Shown here: in pieces, positions 1 through 10,772 of the stretch | How positions within the stretch are numbered: position 1 is the first letter of the stretch | How the letters are laid out: every line of letters begins with the position of its first letter | Assembly (NCBI GenBank): GCA_030248295.1 | Contig: JASANH010000401.1 | Span: 62,001-126,000 of the forward strand | Source: Mesodorylaimus sp. YZB2_4 | Taxonomy: Eukaryota > Nematoda > Enoplea > Dorylaimida > Dorylaimidae | DNA: 64,000 bases | Direction: 5' to 3' | Translations under genes and position numbers: made by a program | The notes under the pieces: model-generated | The model's database searches: none | Told to the model about the DNA's origin: nothing | What the model saw: only the letters and a program-made list of their open reading frames with translations

Positions 1-379
1 CCAGATAGTAAATCAATCGAATCTGGTTTCTAGAATGGAAAATGCGAGGGGCTTATAAACCTTTTCGATTAGCTGAAAAACAAGAATTTTAGACAAAGAG
101 CAGCCGCTGTTCATCGGCTAATAAAATTTGAGTCTCGGGCAAACCCATTACTGGTCAAAATCCAATAAGCGTCGTTCGAACACTGCCAACACAATCATGC
201 TCGCTCGGTGCAACGATGGCCAGTGTACTGTACAATGGCATCGAATTCGAAAGACACGAGAATGCTATAACTAGTTTCGGTTTCGAATATCAGGCATCTG
301 CTCTTGCACTCGAAATTTTCTGACAGATTACCCTAATTATACCCTAATTACTGCTGGCAAATATTCAGGTCGGGAAAAG

Positions 380-457
380 TATAAATACCAGGGCTCTGTC
401 ACGACCAGCCTGTGCACCTTCATTTTGTGCTTTAACCTTCGTGGATCAGTTTGATTG
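380..457 (+). promoter_or_regulatory. TATA box and noncoding first exon of astacin gene A
   Basis: A TATAAATA box at 380-387 lies about 30 bases before a short leader whose end (GATTG then GTAAGTGG at 458) is a splice donor. The same arrangement, with near-identical box and donor, stands before astacin genes B and C, which is why I assign it to gene A although its start codon is 1.5 kb downstream. The intervening 5'-UTR intron (458 to about 1908) is filled by SINE sequence. The first base transcribed is inferred, not seen. Confidence 0.6.
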
Positions 458-495
458 GTAAGTGGCTGGACTAGTATGCTGGCAAGAATTGAGAA

Positions 496-919
496 GCGCG
501 GTCGCGGTGGTGAGCGGTTCGGCATTCGTCTCCCCGTATTGCTTGGGAGCGAGTGGCTGGACTCGTCCCAGGTTGACTCCCCAGTGATAGAGGTCGGTTT
601 GCGAACCATAAACCCTCGCTGATCTTGCACGCCAGGCCGTGGGTGACTCACTCGGTACCGCCGAGGTGCTCCGAGTGGAGAGACGGAAGCCAAACGAGTA
701 GACAGTCTCGGCTGTCGAACACCGGCAGGGTTCACAGCCCACCCGCCGTCATCCGAGGAAGTCGATGTCCAGTTTAGGATGCCCTCGCGTGGAGGTGCTC
801 CTAGTGGAGACGCTTAGAGACACTGCCGTGAGAGCTGGTCAATTCACGGCCTCGCTTATCATATCATGACTGCTAAACGTGGGGAGCTGGGGCGGCGCGG
901 GACCCAACCCACAAAAATT
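496..919 (+). repeat. tRNA-derived SINE, family 1
   Basis: It starts with a tRNA-like head (GCGGTGGT, then a damaged B box) and continues into a body shared with copies at 6815-7055 (minus), 24664-25150, 30957-31567 and 59973-60073 plus 63461-63733. The shared 3' end reads GGGGCGGCGCGGGACC followed by an A-rich tail. The B box here is mutated (AGGTTGACTCC). It sits in the 5'-UTR intron of astacin gene A. Confidence 0.75.
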
Positions 920-954
920 TAAAAAAGAAAAAAACCCTACATTCCCCTAGCTGC

Positions 955-1100
955 CAGGCTAATGGCCTAGTGGGTTAGGCGCCCCTCCCGTGCAGGTGCG
1001 CAGTTATGGGCGAATGTTCGACTCGCGGCCCAGTAACTGAATTATTTCTTGTCTAATGTGTCCCTGCGCCCTCGAGTGCTCAAAAGCGTTTGTGATGTAG
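955..1100 (+). repeat. tRNA-derived SINE, family 2
   Basis: A tRNA-like head (TGGCCTAGTGGGTTAGGCG, then TGTTCGACTCG) is followed by a body with GTCCCTGCGCCCTCGAG. The copy at 21181-21351 has the same head and body and ends in a CATGA tandem tail. Further copies lie at 21541-21632 and 46500-46580, both minus. Confidence 0.65.
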
Positions 1101-1563
1101 TGAAACGTGAAGATTCTAGGTCATAACTCTGCAATTGACTGTAATGAGATAAACATTGCCATCTGGGGGCCGACTGTGGGCTCCGGGACACAAGGGTGGA
1201 CTGGGACATGAAGTGAGGGGAGGCCACAAGTAAGGGACTTACGGTATATAGGATCTCGAATGGGGCTGTCGCGGAGGTGCAAGTGTGAAAGCATCTTTTT
1301 TCAGTAAGTCCATGTATGCGGGCCCTAAAACAGTAGTTTTGTCGGTGATATGAACAGCAAGTACTCTTCCTAAAATTGCTGGGGAAAAAATGTGAGAGCT
1401 GGAAACGTATGTTACGTAAAATATGCACCCGCATCACATTTTGGGTGTAAAAGAGCAAGCTAAAGAATTAAAGAGCCCCGCTTCCAATTAAGTGATGAGC
1501 ATACTAGGGAGACAAATCACATTATAGGAAGGAGCCAAGCACACACGAAATGATCCTGGCCAA

Positions 1564-1609
1564 TGTAACCCTCATCAAGAGATGCGGGTTACTCCTGATG
1601 AGGGTTACA
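1564..1609. repeat. Inverted repeat (14-bp arms)
   Basis: TGTAACCCTCATCA at 1564-1577 is exactly complementary to 1596-1609, with an 18-base spacer. A reversed partial copy of the arm and spacer occurs near 21699-21730, so this is probably the end of a dispersed element rather than a regulatory hairpin. Confidence 0.5.
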
Positions 1610-1935
1610 CCAACCATGAGTCGAATCTGAATTGGTGAATGTGTGAAAGCAGATGCACAGCTCACAAGGTTATGATCCCGTAAAGTTCTCTTCGCCTTCA
1701 TCATAATCACTCCAATCAAAACATACAGGAGATGCTAGGGTAGACCAAAAGGCGCTGCCTGACCTGCAACCATATGAATCTGTAATTCCATGAGGTGTCT
1801 AGTCATAATAGATCCATCAAGATCCCGGAGAGGAAATTCTCTCCGGAGCTTGAGAACATGGGCACCCCTGTCCTGCAAGCCCTTTCAATGCATCACTTCT
1901 TCAGATTCAAGGTGACTGCTGCCCTGGATAGCAGA

Positions 1936-3335
1936 ATGCATCACGCTGTTGTAATTATCTGCGTGCTGTTGGCACTTGATCACAAAGCTATGGCGGCTCC
2001 AGCTCCGGACGACGAAGAAATAAGTGATGAGGACAAAAAAATCATGCAGGTAAGAGTTCCTGATACTTTTGATCTAAAACAATAAGAGAAGCTAAGAAGC
2101 AGGTTGCTTCGAGAATACGGTTCTTACTGTAAGCCCCTCTAAACTTGCGACAGGGCGAGTAGCTTTTACGATAAGGAGGGACGGATCCTATGAATCTAAT
2201 CGCAAGAGAAAAAGGTGAAACGTAAAAGCCGGATCTCTCCTCAATCAAGCAAAAATTCTCTCTTCAAGAGGAGTACTGTATGGGACACGATTTTTAGGAG
2301 AACTGCAATAAGCAAGAAGGTGGATGTACTCCTGATCTGGAAGAATACAAAGAAGAGAGAGAAGAAATAAAGGAGTTCTTGATCGATGAATTCGAATTTG
2401 AGGAAGGCATCCCCGAAGATGAAGCAGCAAAAGAAGCTGAAGAGCTCTTGCAAAAGATTCAAGAGTTAAAAACCTTGATCCACGCTGAAATGGGAATCCC
2501 TGAAATTCCGCCCGCTAACAATGGCCTTTTTGAGGGTGATATAATTTTGACGAAAGAGCAAGCTCAAGAGATGATCGATGAAATCAAGGGCAAAGCTAAA
2601 CGTGCCGCTTCATTTTTTTTTGAAAAACACCCCGAACGCCAATGGTCAATGCCGATCCACTATTGGGTGGACACCACTTATTTAACAGAGGAGCAAACAG
2701 CGAACTATGATGAGGCCTTACTAATGATCACCGAAGCTGTCCCATGCATAGTATTCGAAAAAGACGACGCCCGTTCCAACTCTGGGCCGCAGATGCAATT
2801 CATTGCCATCGGCGGTGGTTGTGGAGGTGCCGCACACGTTGGGCTTCAAGACACTAACGAGATCGAGGTCAATGCGAAGAAGCCAACATGCGTGGGCGAT
2901 AAACTGAAAAACACCATCATCCACGAAACCATTCATTCTTTGGGGGGCCACCACGAACAGACGCGCACTGATCGCGATAAATACGTCAAGATCCTGTGGG
3001 ACAACATCGAACCAGAACAGGCCTATAATTATCATGCATTTAATGACAGCACATCCTACGGTGCTCCCTACGATTATAAATCCATCATGCACTACACAGC
3101 TAGTAGCTTCGCTTTAAGCAATGAACCCACCATGAAAGCACTGCAAGGCGAGAATGTCCAGTTGGGTGGGGGTATGGTGATGACCGAAAGCGATATACTA
3201 CAATTGAAGCGTATGTACTGCTCGACATGCGAAGACGAGAGAGACAAATGTGGCATTCAAGCTCTCGATGGTGGGTGCGAAAATGAAACAGTTAAAAGCG
3301 AGTGCCCTCGATCGTGCGGTCAGTGTGATCAGTGA
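1936..3335 (+). CDS. Astacin A: secreted zinc metalloprotease with ShKT module
   Basis: Two coding exons, 1936-2049 and 2298-3335, join in phase 0 across a 248-bp intron (GTAAGA donor, TTTTAG acceptor) to give about 383 residues. Order: hydrophobic signal peptide (about 1-20), a short segment with ENC...GGC cysteines, an acidic propeptide ending near the basic KAKR site, then the astacin catalytic domain. Visible catalytic elements are HETIHSLGGHHE (three zinc-binding His and the catalytic Glu of HExxHxxGxxHE) and the Met-turn SIMHY. The C-terminus is a six-cysteine ShKT-like module. I chose the ATG at 1936 because it begins the signal peptide; upstream in-frame codons would bury it. Astacins of nematodes act outside the cell in moulting, digestion or matrix processing; which applies here is unknown. 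Astacin genes B and C are close paralogues. Confidence 0.9.
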
Positions 3336-3639
3336 ATGATAGACGTCGGCTTAAGTGACAATATTGTGTAGATATAACTATATGTGCAACGGCAGAGTAG
3401 TGATGGTAGCTTCTGTGCGAATTTTTTCAGCTTCAAAATATTACTTTTTAACGTATTACACTAGTTACAGCTAAACATATTGTATTATTAGACTGGTAAA
3501 ATAGTTGGGATACTGCAGCTACATTTGTTCTAACCTGCTTTCAGATGTGAGTGCGACTAATCAAGCCGGCTTGACACACCACACCGAGTGTAAGGCAAGT
3601 GTAACGACTAACCTGCGGCTGAGACATCGACTTGACTTG
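3336..3639. other. 3' flank of astacin A
   Basis: The stretch after the stop codon contains a block near 3400-3475 (ending TTACACTAGTTA) that recurs, diverged, at about 4480-4560 and after astacin B near 8780-8870. I read it as duplicated 3'-UTR sequence; the copy at 4480 may mark an astacin copy that has otherwise been lost. I see no AATAAA and no coding sequence. Confidence 0.4.
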
Positions 3640-4060
3640 TTCTTTTTCCCAGCCAGGATGGGGATTGATTCTTTCCGCTTCACCATTGCTAGCACGACTG
3701 ACGAAGATCTGAGATCTTCTCCCTGCCACCTGATCTACATGTCATCTGTTGAGGAAAGTTATTAACGGGGCGGGCGTGTATGCAAAACATAGAATGCCAA
3801 TCAAGGAGATGGATCATAGTGTGATAGAAACAATCAAAACAATAGGTATGGTTTTTCGTCTCGCAATCAGACCATTTTCTTCTTTGCTACAGTTTCCATG
3901 TTAACGACTACCTTTACCCGACTTGCGCACCGCAGAAATTCAATAGGATCAGACAGCAATGAGATTTCAACGATCCGCCGTGTGTAGGAAGTTTTCATTG
4001 GATCAGCTTCACTCCAATCGTTAGTGAGCGAGCAGTGTGCGGTGAATGATCAAAAAATTT
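3640..4060. repeat. Duplicated segment downstream of astacin A
   Basis: This block aligns with 10225-10640 downstream of astacin B: shared pieces include ACGACTGACG, TTCCATGTTAAC and CTTACCTTTAC-like segments in the same order and spacing. Together with the shared promoter unit it shows that astacins A and B arose by duplication of a unit several kb long. No convincing coding sequence is seen. From 4061 to 4800 I see only the 3'-UTR-like block at 4480-4560. Confidence 0.55.
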
Positions 4061-4800
4061 AACAGAAACACTTGCCCAATGATCAGCAACTGAGGTCGAG
4101 ATATCGCGAGTAATGAAACATCTTCTCTTACTTTGTTTTTCAAACAAGTCAGCAGGTGTAAGCTCAAAGTTTCTCACGTTTTATTCATTTGTTTATTTAT
4201 AAAGCGTCAGATCGCCAAAATATAACGCGGTGCCCCCCCTCAGAAAAAATGAGATATTCGGTTGGATATCACTGTAATATCAACTTTTCCATCTATCTCT
4301 GCACCTTCGCTTCACCGTCCACTATTTAGTCACGGCTTAACATCCTCGTTTTGTTCGTGCATGTGCAGGACTAGGTGCAAGGTTCAAGTCAAGAGATTTT
4401 AAAGCCAGCCAATCAAATATCCAAGAAAGCCCAAGATCCCACAGCGAATGCTGGCCAGCCAGAAAAGGATGTTGGAAGTTGTGGTAGCGTCTGAGTATGA
4501 ATCTTTTCAGTTTCAATCCATATCATTAGTTTTAAATATGTTACACTAGTTAGTAGGAGGAAGGCTATCAAGAGGAATGGGCCAACCTAGAAGGGTTTTT
4601 AATAAAAGAAGAATGACAATCGTAATAAAAATACAGTATTAGGACACACCACCCAGGCAACTCTCCCTTTCCCTGCACATGCTGCCGCGTCGCGCTGAGG
4701 GAATGGCTGGAAAGAGAATAGTCGCCGGGTTAGGTTAACTGGTTTTCTAAACAGCAAAAGCTGAACCGAAAGTCTAGGGTCCACTGGAACACAGTATACT

Positions 4801-5351
4801 CAGAGAACGGAAATTGGTAATTGCTGCGACTGACTGTCGATAATTAATTCTGTGACCATTCATGAGCAGCGCATCCGAATATCGTAGGCGCAATATGATC
4901 CTAGCCCTGGGTTGGTTCAAGTTTCGATAGCATATTCGGGCTGAGCGTGTCTAGAACGACGATGGTGATGGATTGAGTTTCTGCCTCGCTGGAAAACTGA
5001 AATTGGTAAAACGATTGCTGCTGATCGTCCGATGTAGCGATAGACTCACGAAATGAGTTTCTCCCACTATTCCGTAATATGTAGTCTTTGATTTCGCCTT
5101 CCGCCCCCCCCCCCCCCCCTAATAGTGCTTGGCGCAGCATGGTACGGTACTATAAAAGCATTCCCTGAAGCAGTGATGATATTCTGGGCCTCCTCTAACG
5201 ACCTGACGCTTGCTAATTAATCACCAGGAGTTTATGAGCCCGGATGACTGATGACATTTTTCCGGTCAAAAAAGGTATAAATACCAGCCTCATTGCGGAT
5301 AGTTGGTATTCTTCCATTTCGTCATTCAAACTCCGTCTATTAGCTCGATCG
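4801..5351 (+). promoter_or_regulatory. Upstream region, TATA box and noncoding exon of astacin B
   Basis: TATAAATA at 5276-5283 is followed by a leader ending in a donor (GATCG then GTAAGTGG at 5352). Upstream, 4801-4935 and 4988-5075 are related to each other and to the region before astacin C (about 15050-15330, minus strand): both carry AGAGAACGGAAAT, an ATTGCTGCGA-like motif and TTTCGATAGC in the same order. Such retention between paralogues, where introns have diverged, suggests shared control sequences. A run of 16 C lies at 5104-5119. Confidence 0.6.
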
Positions 5352-5618
5352 GTAAGTGGTTGGAATTTGTTGTCACAGCGATGGAGACTGGTAAAGCTCT
5401 GCGCTATGCATGAGTAGTAATGTAGGGAGTCGTGCTGGCGTAGCTAGCTGGGGGACAGCAGCTTATTATCACCCCTCAGCCACTGACCACTAGCCGTAAG
5501 CCAAGCCCCGCAGGGCCTTAATTAGCTTACCACCCCAACATGCACCCATTCGTCAGTCCTTTGAGACCCTTCTTATCACTATCTGCAAGCCTTTATCACC
5601 CCCTTATCAGTATCTAGT

Positions 5619-5655
5619 CAAGAGCAGCTCCTCCACCAAGGAGGAGCTGCTCTTG
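5619..5655. repeat. Perfect 16-bp hairpin
   Basis: CAAGAGCAGCTCCTCC at 5619-5634 pairs exactly with 5640-5655 across a 5-base loop ACCAA. It lies just inside the left arm of the inverted-repeat element. Confidence 0.75.
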
Positions 5656-5963
5656 TCACTAAATGAGCAACTCTGAGCAGCTCTGAGTGCTCCGCTGTAG
5701 GTTTCGATGACATGTATGTCTGCGCGTTTAAATAATCCATTGTCGTCACTGTGCACACTCGACCATCTTTCTAAAACCGCCCTCGAGGCGCAAAAACTGG
5801 TAGGACATCCGACTTTCGCTCGGGTGTGGCGGGTTCGATTCTTAGCGGGCGCACATCTTTTAATTTTTCAAAGATCATCGTTCATCAATTGTTGATTAAA
5901 CACTTGTGATATCATAAGAAGATCATGTGGCGCGATTGGAGCTTGCATTACTGACTGGTCGAT

Positions 5964-6166
5964 GATAAGGTTCAGCTAATGACTAGATACTGATAAGGTT
6001 CAGCTATTGACTAGATACGGATAATTTTCAGCTAATGACTAGATACTGATAAGGTTCAGCTAATGACTAGATACTGATAAGGTTCAGCTAATGACTAGAT
6101 ACTGATAAGGTTCAGCTAATGACTAGATACTGATAAGGTTCAGCTAATGACTAGATACTGATAAGG
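5964..6166. repeat. 28-bp tandem array, about 7 units
   Basis: The unit GATAAGGTTCAGCTAATGAC plus TAGATACT repeats head to tail about seven times with few changes; one unit near 6007-6035 is diverged. There are no unique spacers, so it is a minisatellite inside the inverted-repeat element. Confidence 0.85.
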
Positions 6167-6814
6167 GGTGATAAAGGCTTGCAGATAGTGATAAGAAGGG
6201 TCTCAAAGGTCTGACGAATGGGTGCTTGTTGGGTTGGTAAGCTAATTAAGGCCCTGCTGGGCTTGGCTTACGGCTAGTGGTCAGTGGCTGAGGGGTGATA
6301 ATAAGCTGCTGTGCTAGGGGCCCCCCAGCTAGCTACGCCAGCACGACTCCCTACATAACTACTTGCATGGTACCCAGCGTCCATGCCTGACTCTCAAAAT
6401 GTTAGGCACTTAGAGAGAAACCAAATTTTCATGCTAGTTCACTTGATGCAGCTAAGGGGCCATCCAAATAGGTCGACCGCACAAAATCTCGATTTTCTGA
6501 CCTCCCCCTCCCCCTCGACCGCATGCCGACCACTTTTCGCTTACCCCCCTCAAAAATGGTCGACCTCCTCAGCCAAACCCCTTCAAACGCAGTTTTGTGA
6601 AATGCATCTTTTGCTCTCCTGAGCTTGACAAAGTACTTTTTCCTTCGAGACAAATTTATTTTATTCACAAAACGGTTTTTATTTTGTAAAGGCCTCCGCG
6701 AACTTTTACACAGCTTTTACTCACATTTTTTAAAAAGTCCTTGTGGGACGTTTGGCCCCGCGCCAGCCCGTTTTCCCTCGAGAGCATCCTGGACTCCTGG
6801 ACTAGACACGGACT

Positions 6815-7055
6815 TCCTCTGACGATGGTGGGTGGGCTGTGGTGCTCGACAGCCGAATCTACACTTTTGTCCTCCTCTCTTCGCTCGAAACCCTCGACAG
6901 TGCCGGGTGAGTCATCCACGACCTGGAGTGCAAGATAAGCGAGGGTTTCTAGGTCGCAATCCGATGTCCATCACCAGGGATCGAATCTGGGGCCAGTCCA
7001 GCCACTCACTCCCAAGCAATATAGCCAGACGACTAAACCGCCCGCACCACCACAG
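6815..7055 (-). repeat. SINE family 1, minus strand, truncated
   Basis: The reverse complement carries the tRNA-like head with a B-box-like GATTCGATCCC and the TGGGAGTGAGTGGCTGGACT segment of the family, followed by part of the body. It lies in the 5'-UTR intron of astacin B. Between the long inverted-repeat element and this SINE (6369-6814) I see nothing recognisable. Confidence 0.65.
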
Positions 7056-7166
7056 CCGCTCAGCGTCAGCACTATACAGTACTGGGCGAGTCGCTACCTG
7101 AGTCAGTTGTGCAAGGCCAGCGAAAGAACTGAATCGCTGTCGAAGATTTGTCCCATCTCTGAAAAT

Positions 7167-7382
7167 GGGCTTACTGTAACCCTCATGCCTGGTAGGCCAT
7201 GGCGAGTCGGAGAGAGTAATCGATACTCTCCCTTGGCTGGGAGACGTCAACCCCTCGGGTTGATGTTTCAGCCGTAGTTATAGTCGCAAGACTTGCCTAC
7301 TCCAGTCGGAGTTTCTGTCCCGCCGACGTCGGTTGGCCGCCTCCCTCCTACCCCTATCAGGACTGGTTACATTGGCGTCGAC
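7167..7382 (+). repeat. Dispersed repeat R2 (about 200 bp)
   Basis: This block, from ACTGTAACCCTCATGCC to TATCAGGACTGGTT, recurs almost unchanged at 31228-31427, where it interrupts a SINE. It contains short palindromes (AGTACTCGATACT-like; CAACCCCTCGGGTTG). There is no ORF. A run of 17 C follows at 7402-7418. Confidence 0.7.
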
Positions 7383-7665
7383 CATCGGCCACCTACCCGT
7401 ACCCCCCCCCCCCCCCCCGACCGCAGCTGACCACTTTTTGCTAATCTCCCTTCCCCCTAGGCTGCGGTAGACCTGTATGGACGGCACCAAAATTGGCAAA
7501 AAGTATGAAAATCTTCGTCCATGAATTATTGCCTTCTGGATTGCTGACCTTCATGCGGTTTAGAAAGTCACTCGATAATCTGATTTTAATCTCAAGTTCA
7601 ATGTGTCTGTACTTGGCCATGGTTTCTCACAATTTTTTTAGGATTTAAAAGTGAGGCATAGCAAA

Positions 7666-8742
7666 ATGCATCTTCATATTATCATCACTTATTTATTGCT
7701 GGCACAAGCGTATTCAGCAAACAGTCAAGATGGCAAGGGGAACGACGAAAAATACAAGAAAAAACGGGATCAAATTAAAGGGCTGTTAGTGGATGGATTA
7801 GAGTTTGAAGGTTTGTCTGAAGAGGACGCAGAAAAACAGGTCGAAGAACGTTTGCAAAAGGTCCAAGAACTCAAAGTTCTCCTCCAAGCTGAAATGGGAG
7901 AACCTGAAATTCCACCTGGTGACGACGGTCTCTTCGAGGGCGATATAATTTTGACCACAAAGCAAGCTCAAGCTATGATCGATCAAATAAAGGGCAGAGC
8001 CAAGCGTTCTGCTTCACTTTTTCTTGAAACGAACCCAGATGCAGTTTGGACGATGCCAATCCGCTACTGGGTGAACACAACTTTTCTAAATCAAGAACAA
8101 CAAAAAAACTTCGTCGAAGCCTTGGATATAATGGTTAAAGCGGTGCCTTGCCTCCGGTTTCAAAAGGATGATGCTCCTCTCAAGGAAGGTTCACAAATTC
8201 AATTCCAAATACGCTCTTCTGGTTGTGGTGGCGAATCCCCTATTGGGCATGATGGCATTAACGAGATAGGCATCGAAGCAGAAAAAGACCCCGAGTGCGT
8301 TGGCGATCCGCTAAGGGGCGTTGTCATCCACGAAGTCATTCACTCACTGGGCGGCGGCCATGAACAGTCGCGGGCAGATCGCAACCAGTACATCGAGATT
8401 TTGAAGGATAATATTATTAAAACGGCCCTTAATAACTTCGATATAATGAATACTTCAACGTCATATGGGGCTCCGTACGACTATAAATCGATCATGCACT
8501 ATGAAAATGGCGCCGCCGCTAGAGAAGGAGGCCTGCCAACCATGAAAGCATTGAAGAGTGAGGACCCCAAGATGGGTGGCAACACAATGACTGCCAACGA
8601 TATACTCCAATTGAAGCGCATGTACTGCTCGCCGTGCAAAGACAAGACATTCAATTGCGGCACTCAGGCTATCGCTGGCGGATGCAATCAAGAACAGACC
8701 CGCACTGAATGCCCTCGATCGTGCGGCCAATGTGATCAGTAG
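7666..8742 (+). CDS. Astacin B: secreted zinc metalloprotease with ShKT module
   Basis: One coding exon of 358 residues. The ATG at 7666 follows a good acceptor (TTTTTTTAG at 7641) that ends the 5'-UTR intron, and starts a signal peptide (about 1-22); an upstream in-frame GTG is rejected. An acidic, coiled-coil-like propeptide (about 25-110) ends near KRSA, then comes the catalytic domain with HEVIHSLGGGHE and SIMHY, and a C-terminal six-Cys ShKT-like module. Compared with A and C it lacks both the coding intron and the ENC...GGC segment encoded at the start of their second coding exon. AATAAA at 8882-8887 can serve as polyadenylation signal. Secretion and protease activity are inferred from intact motifs; the substrate is unknown. 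Confidence 0.9.
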   Translation: MHLHIIITYLLLAQAYSANSQDGKGNDEKYKKKRDQIKGLLVDGLEFEGLSEEDAEKQVEERLQKVQELKVLLQAEMGEPEIPPGDDGLFEGDIILTTKQAQAMIDQIKGRAKRSASLFLETNPDAVWTMPIRYWVNTTFLNQEQQKNFVEALDIMVKAVPCLRFQKDDAPLKEGSQIQFQIRSSGCGGESPIGHDGINEIGIEAEKDPECVGDPLRGVVIHEVIHSLGGGHEQSRADRNQYIEILKDNIIKTALNNFDIMNTSTSYGAPYDYKSIMHYENGAAAREGGLPTMKALKSEDPKMGGNTMTANDILQLKRMYCSPCKDKTFNCGTQAIAGGCNQEQTRTECPRSCGQCDQ

Positions 8743-8881
8743 AGTGACGGGCAGACGAAGCGACTTGGTTGAGGTTTTGCATGTTGGGACATGGGCGAGG
8801 TTGGGAGAAGGCTCTGGTATGAATCTTTTTCACTCATTTTCGCTTTTAAACTGTTAGTTGCAGCACGTGCAATGTTACAAC

Positions 8882-8887
8882 AATAAA
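8882..8887 (+). terminator. Polyadenylation signal of astacin B
   Basis: AATAAA lies 140 bases after the stop codon of astacin B. From here to 10224 I see no gene; 9600-9780 is a degenerate array of TTGACNTTGAC-like heptads. Confidence 0.5.
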
Positions 8888-9599
8888 TTTTTAATTGGGT
8901 TTTCACTTGCGCACAGATAATCAAAAGCATGAGTAAGACCCAGGGACAGGGTGTAGTTGATTAGTTGCTTTGATTTTGCATCTCCTGAATAGTACAGTGG
9001 ATGCTCAGCGAACACTTTAATAAGCCAGCCTGAAATTTTTCGCTGTACACGCAAGTACACTGCAACCAGCGGTAAATTAAAAAATAAAATGCTGGGACCG
9101 GACCCTTTTTACAGAGCCAGGCTACATGCCATGTAGTAATTGAAAGAGCCTTCAAGACCGAACCTTCAAGACTCTAAACCCACACCTCACATCTAACCGA
9201 CCCATTCACAAACCCTATTATGTAATTAATTCCTTCCTATTTATCACGCTGGGCGCACAATCAAGCGCAATCAGTCTAATCGTAAGTCGCCTCACGTTTG
9301 CACAATCGATGAAAGGAATGACCAAATAGCGCCACCAAAGGCGCTCATACATGGTAGCACTGCAGAGGAGAGAATGGATTCGAAGGCTTCATATTATGTT
9401 TAGCATGGTGCATATGGACTATATTGTTATGAGTCAGTCGGAGCAGCGTTAACAAGTTCTAGGTTTTTAGTAGAAATCAATCCATTACCATCGTCGTTCT
9501 GAGAGTTTAAGTCCCGATAGCCAATAAGAACCTTCACCTAGGCTGGTATCATGTTATGTGACGATGCTATTTCGCGTTGCTGATAGATAATAGTCTTGC

Positions 9600-9780
9600 A
9601 AATGACGTCGGTTTTTCAATTGACTTTGACCTTGACTATGACAGGGAACCCAAAAAATTTTTAACTTTGATATTGACTTTGACAGGGGCTAAAAATTCTT
9701 TTTGACCTTGACTGACTTTGACAGGGCAAAAAAATTTTGACATTGACATTGACTCAAAATTGACCTTTCGCGAAAATTTC
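9600..9780. repeat. Degenerate TTGAC/TTTGAC-rich array
   Basis: Short units such as TTGACTTTGAC and TTGACATTGAC recur, broken by A/T runs and by ACAGGG. It looks like simple-sequence expansion. No coding potential is seen. Confidence 0.5.
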
Positions 9781-10224
9781 AAGAGGGTTCTATAGACACG
9801 ACCTTTGTCCCACCAGACAGGTAGCTCGTATGCCGCCCCTCCTTTCTAAAAGCCTTTGCTCGTCTGGAGGTTGGCAACGGCCGAGCCTGTCTGGGTGTCG
9901 CTGGGCTCAGTGCTGTAAAACTACCAGGCAATTTCTGGGAAAGATTGGCTTACATGGGCCAAACAGATGAGCGTGGCATATCGCTCGTCAGAATATCTCT
10001 GAAGCTTGATCGATAATCATTTTTATTCACAGCCTACAGTCCAATATTCTGTCCCAAACTCTCGAATGAGCGATAACACTGAAAACCAGTGCTCCTCCAA
10101 TCGACCGGATAAAGGATGCAACTGACCAAAGTCGGTGGAACACAACTCTCCAGCTGGAACAGGCCAGTTCTTAACACTGGAACACGACCATGTATACTCG
10201 AGGCTGAAACATCAGCCTGACGGG

Positions 10225-10640
10225 TTGACATTTCCTGGCCAGGGGAGATCCATGATCCTCTCTCCCTTCCTCATTATTGCCCACACGACTGACGTGGGTC
10301 ACACCCAGTGCTCACCATGGATGCCTCCTCATCTTCTCTCTGCCATCTGATCTTATTTGGAAAGTAGTAGGACAAGTAGGCGTGAGTGTAAGTCACTAGA
10401 ATTCCAATCGAGTAGAAAGAGCGCAGTTATAAAAAGTAGAGGCAAAACAACAAGGATTTTTCGTCTCCCAATTGTGGCACAAATGATCATTCTACCAAAG
10501 CTTCCATGTTAACACTTACCTTTACATGTCGTATGCCCCGCAGAAATTTATTGCTATCATACAAGTGATGACCATTCAACCGAGCTATCCGCCATGTGCG
10601 ACAAATTTTGAGCGAGTCAGCTCCGTTCTTCGTGAGTCCA
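10225..10640. repeat. Duplicated segment downstream of astacin B
   Basis: This is the counterpart of 3640-4060 behind astacin A, matching in order across the block including ACGACTGACG and TTCCATGTTAAC. It marks the right-hand limit of the A/B unit duplication. Confidence 0.55.
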
Positions 10641-10772
10641 TGAAAAAGAAAGGAAATTCAACAGAAACTTATAAGATTCTACATTGACCCTCTACCAGCC
10701 TAATATGCAAGTTATCGCGGTAATCAGCTGCAAGCGGTCTGACTCAGCTTGACCTAGATATTTTACTTGCCA

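Larger units (their letters stand above)
5409..6368. mobile_element. DNA element with long (about 215-bp) terminal inverted repeats
   Basis: The left arm (about 5409-5625) is the reverse complement of the right arm (about 6145-6368); both start near GTAGGGAGTCGTGCTGG. Between them are a 16-bp perfect hairpin (5619-5655), a tRNA-like fragment with a GGGTTCGATTC box near 5790-5860, and a 28-bp tandem array. There is no transposase ORF, so this is a non-autonomous element. It sits in the 5'-UTR intron of astacin B. I could not settle a target duplication. Confidence 0.7.

Noticed and set aside
5964..6166. 28-bp direct repeats resembling a CRISPR array
   Set aside because: Units are head to tail without unique spacers, and the sequence is from an animal. 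It is a minisatellite.
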